From a bacterium (lineage in GTDB: Bacteria; Patescibacteriota; Patescibacteriia; JAACEG01): a stretch of 6,719 nt of DNA. The notes beneath the pieces were generated by a model. The model did no database searches, was not told the origin of the DNA, and was given only the letters and a program-made list of their open reading frames with translations. The DNA is taken from NCBI GenBank assembly GCA_027040785.1, contig JALULG010000201.1, positions 1 through 6,719 on the forward strand, given 5' to 3'. The position numbers and the translations under genes are program-made. Positions within the stretch are counted from its first letter, which is position 1. Each line of letters opens with the position of its first letter. This document shows, in pieces, positions 5,273 through 6,719 of the stretch.

Positions 5273-5306
5273 TAAAATATCAATTAATAAATTTAATTTT
5301 AATATT

Positions 5307-6419
5307 ATGAGAAAAAAACTTTTTATATTTTTTATAACAATTTTAATTATATCATCTTATTTTATAATTCAAAATAAAAACAATTCCCGATTTTCTTGGG
5401 CGCAGCTTTTATTCCAAGAACAAAATGAAACGTTAAATGCTATTGATACCGCTCAAGAATCGGTCGTTAGCGTAATTTCCAGCAAAGAGTTAACAACGAT
5501 TATCAGAAACAAAGAAACCGGCAAAACCAAAATAAATTCCGGGAGAGAAAAAATCACCAGTGGTAGCGGAGTGATAATTGACGAAAACGGCCTAATTCTA
5601 ACCAATAAACACGTCATAACATTAAAAGAAAAATATTCGGTAATTTTAAACAATAAGGAAATTTACGATGCGGAAATACTTGCCAAAGATCCGATCAGAG
5701 ACATTGCTTTAATTAAAATTTCTCCGCCTAAAAACATAAAACTTAAACCGATTCATTTTGCCGATTCGCGAAAATTAAAAGTCGGCGAAACAGTTTTGGC
5801 AATCGGTTATCCTTTGGGAAAATATATCAACTCCGTTTCCAAAGGAATTATTTCCGGCTTACACAGAGATTTGGCTGTTAAAGGATTAAACAACGAACCA
5901 ATTGTCTTAAATAATATGATTCAAACAGATGCGGCTATCAACCATGGAAATTCCGGTGGTCCTTTGATTGATTTAAACGGAAATTTAATCGGTCTTAATA
6001 CCGCCATTGATGCCGGCGAAGATCTTGGTTTTGCCATTCCAAGCAATGAATTAAAAAAAAGTATTTACAGTTATAAAAAATATGGGAAAATTATCAGACC
6101 GAAATTGGGCGTCAGATTTATTATGATAGATCCCATGATAGCCAAGTTTCTCGGTTTACCGCGAAAAAACGGCGCTTGGATACATTCCGGAGATGGCAAA
6201 CCGAGTATTTTAAAAAATTCTCCGGCTGAAAAATCAGGACTTAGAGACGGAGATATAATTTTTGAAGTAAATGCCATTAAAGTGACCGAGGATTTACCTT
6301 TGTCGGAAATAATAAATTTTTACGAACCGGGACAAAAGATAGGTTTTAAAGTTCAACGAGGCAATAAAATTTTGATTATTAAAACTACTTTGGGAAAATT
6401 TGAAGAAGAAAAAAATTAA
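5307..6419 (+). CDS. HtrA/DegP-type serine protease, membrane-anchored, one PDZ domain
   Basis: This is a 370-aa trypsin-fold protease of the HtrA (S1C) family, which degrades misfolded proteins outside the cytoplasmic membrane. One N-terminal hydrophobic helix (about 4-22, after MRKK) should anchor it with the protease domain outside; no cleavage motif is obvious. The catalytic triad is complete: His102 in TNKHVI, Asp132 in RDIALIKI, and Ser216 in GNSGGPL. SGSGVIID (85-92) and IGYPLG (166-171) are typical of the fold. A single PDZ domain follows (about 265-362): PKLGVRF, then SPAEKSGLRDGDII (305-318) and RGNKILIIKTTLG. One PDZ makes it closer in layout to DegS or Gram-positive HtrA than to DegP. 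It is divergent from mnmA and overlaps the opposing downstream gene by 4 bp. Start is ATG at 5307; no Shine-Dalgarno sequence is seen; stop is TAA. Confidence 0.93.
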   Translation: MRKKLFIFFITILIISSYFIIQNKNNSRFSWAQLLFQEQNETLNAIDTAQESVVSVISSKELTTIIRNKETGKTKINSGREKITSGSGVIIDENGLILTNKHVITLKEKYSVILNNKEIYDAEILAKDPIRDIALIKISPPKNIKLKPIHFADSRKLKVGETVLAIGYPLGKYINSVSKGIISGLHRDLAVKGLNNEPIVLNNMIQTDAAINHGNSGGPLIDLNGNLIGLNTAIDAGEDLGFAIPSNELKKSIYSYKKYGKIIRPKLGVRFIMIDPMIAKFLGLPRKNGAWIHSGDGKPSILKNSPAEKSGLRDGDIIFEVNAIKVTEDLPLSEIINFYEPGQKIGFKVQRGNKILIIKTTLGKFEEEKN

Positions 6420-6694
6420 AGCAAAGAAAGAATTCTGTTTTTTTCCTCTTCCAAAGATTGAGTATCCTCATAATCGGCGCTATGAGCTACCGCATTGCGG
6501 TAGCTTGCTTTTTTTTGATCCAAATGCAATTTAATTAAAATTTTATCATCAAGCTCTTCCGCATAAATATGAAATCTGGGATAAAAACCGCTCCCCAATC
6601 TCCTGGTAAAACTATTATGAAAAGGAACATAACCGATTTTCCGCATAAAAGTTTTTAAATTATAGGCATTTTTGTTTTCTACAAAAAATTTCAT
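6416..6694 (-). CDS. Conserved hypothetical protein of the type common in CPR genomes
   Basis: The 92-aa product has no signal peptide, membrane segment or catalytic motif that I can name. It starts MKFFVENKNAYNLKTFMRKI and contains the block RRLGSGFYPRFHIY (31-44), LHLDQKKASY (56-65) and AHSADYE (70-76), ending in a Glu-rich helix (LEEEKNRILSLL). I recall proteins with this FYPRFH...LDQKK...AHS pattern as short conserved hypotheticals in Patescibacteria; this could not be checked. The conserved His/Arg/Asp residues might bind nucleic acid or metal, but this is speculation. The start at 6694 is an ATG with GGGGA about 8 nt upstream, the only start in the window with a purine block at a Shine-Dalgarno-like distance. 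It converges on htrA, and its coding sequence contains the htrA terminator (residues 64-70). Stop is TAA. Confidence 0.75.
   Translation of the reverse strand: MKFFVENKNAYNLKTFMRKIGYVPFHNSFTRRLGSGFYPRFHIYAEELDDKILIKLHLDQKKASYRNAVAHSADYEDTQSLEEEKNRILSLL
6485..6516 (+). terminator. Rho-independent terminator for htrA, inside the opposing gene
   Basis: On the plus strand AGCTACCGC (6485-6493), a 3-nt loop ATT and the exact complement GCGGTAGCT (6497-6505) form a 9-bp stem with six G-C pairs. TGC and then eight T's (6509-6516) follow. It lies 66 bp after the htrA stop. On the other strand no T-tract follows the hairpin, so it should act only on the plus-strand transcript. It is the strongest terminator-like structure in the window. 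Confidence 0.8.
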
Positions 6695-6719
6695 ATTTTT
6701 TCCCCAATCAGTTTATAAT

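Noticed and set aside
5453..5653. Minus-strand open frame inside htrA (also one at 6071-6277)
   Set aside because: Both are antisense to conserved protease and PDZ codons and have no start signals or family likeness.

Overview
The window is strongly AT-rich and gene-dense. It looks like a bacterial chromosome segment from a Candidate Phyla Radiation (Patescibacteria) organism, most likely Parcubacteria-like. This is inferred from the shortened ribosomal proteins, the compact spacing, a DUF5652-type small membrane protein, a short conserved hypothetical protein of the kind I associate with these genomes, and near absence of Shine-Dalgarno sequences. The lineage below phylum level cannot be settled from this window. 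All twelve full genes end in TAA.

Positions 1-3448 (minus strand, read right to left) hold a ribosomal/transcription operon: infA, rpmJ, rpsM, rpsK, rpsD, rpoA, rplQ, rplM and probably the first codons of rpsI at the left edge. This is the bacterial alpha operon followed by the rplM-rpsI pair. Gaps between genes are 11-42 bp, which suggests one transcript. rpmJ (37 aa) lies in the infA-rpsM gap. RpoA ends after its N-terminal domain and has a Lys/Glu tail in place of the usual C-terminal domain.

Positions 3449-3983 carry no gene. The infA-proximal half has a good sigma70-type promoter and a perfect 16-bp inverted repeat that would form a hairpin at the 5' end of the operon transcript. The other half is a cluster of CTGAA/TTCAG palindromic repeats, including two identical 59-bp tandem copies.

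Positions 3984-5241 (minus strand) hold mnmA (tRNA 2-thiouridine synthase) followed after 1 bp by a small two-helix membrane protein. mnmA is interrupted by a single in-frame TAG. The reading frame and the family motifs continue without a shift on both sides of the stop. This is the most interesting point in the window.

Positions 5307-6419 (plus strand) encode a membrane-anchored HtrA/DegP-type serine protease with one PDZ domain, divergent from mnmA. It converges, with a 4-bp overlap, on a 92-aa conserved hypothetical gene (6416-6694, minus strand). A strong rho-independent terminator for the protease transcript lies inside the coding sequence of that opposing gene.
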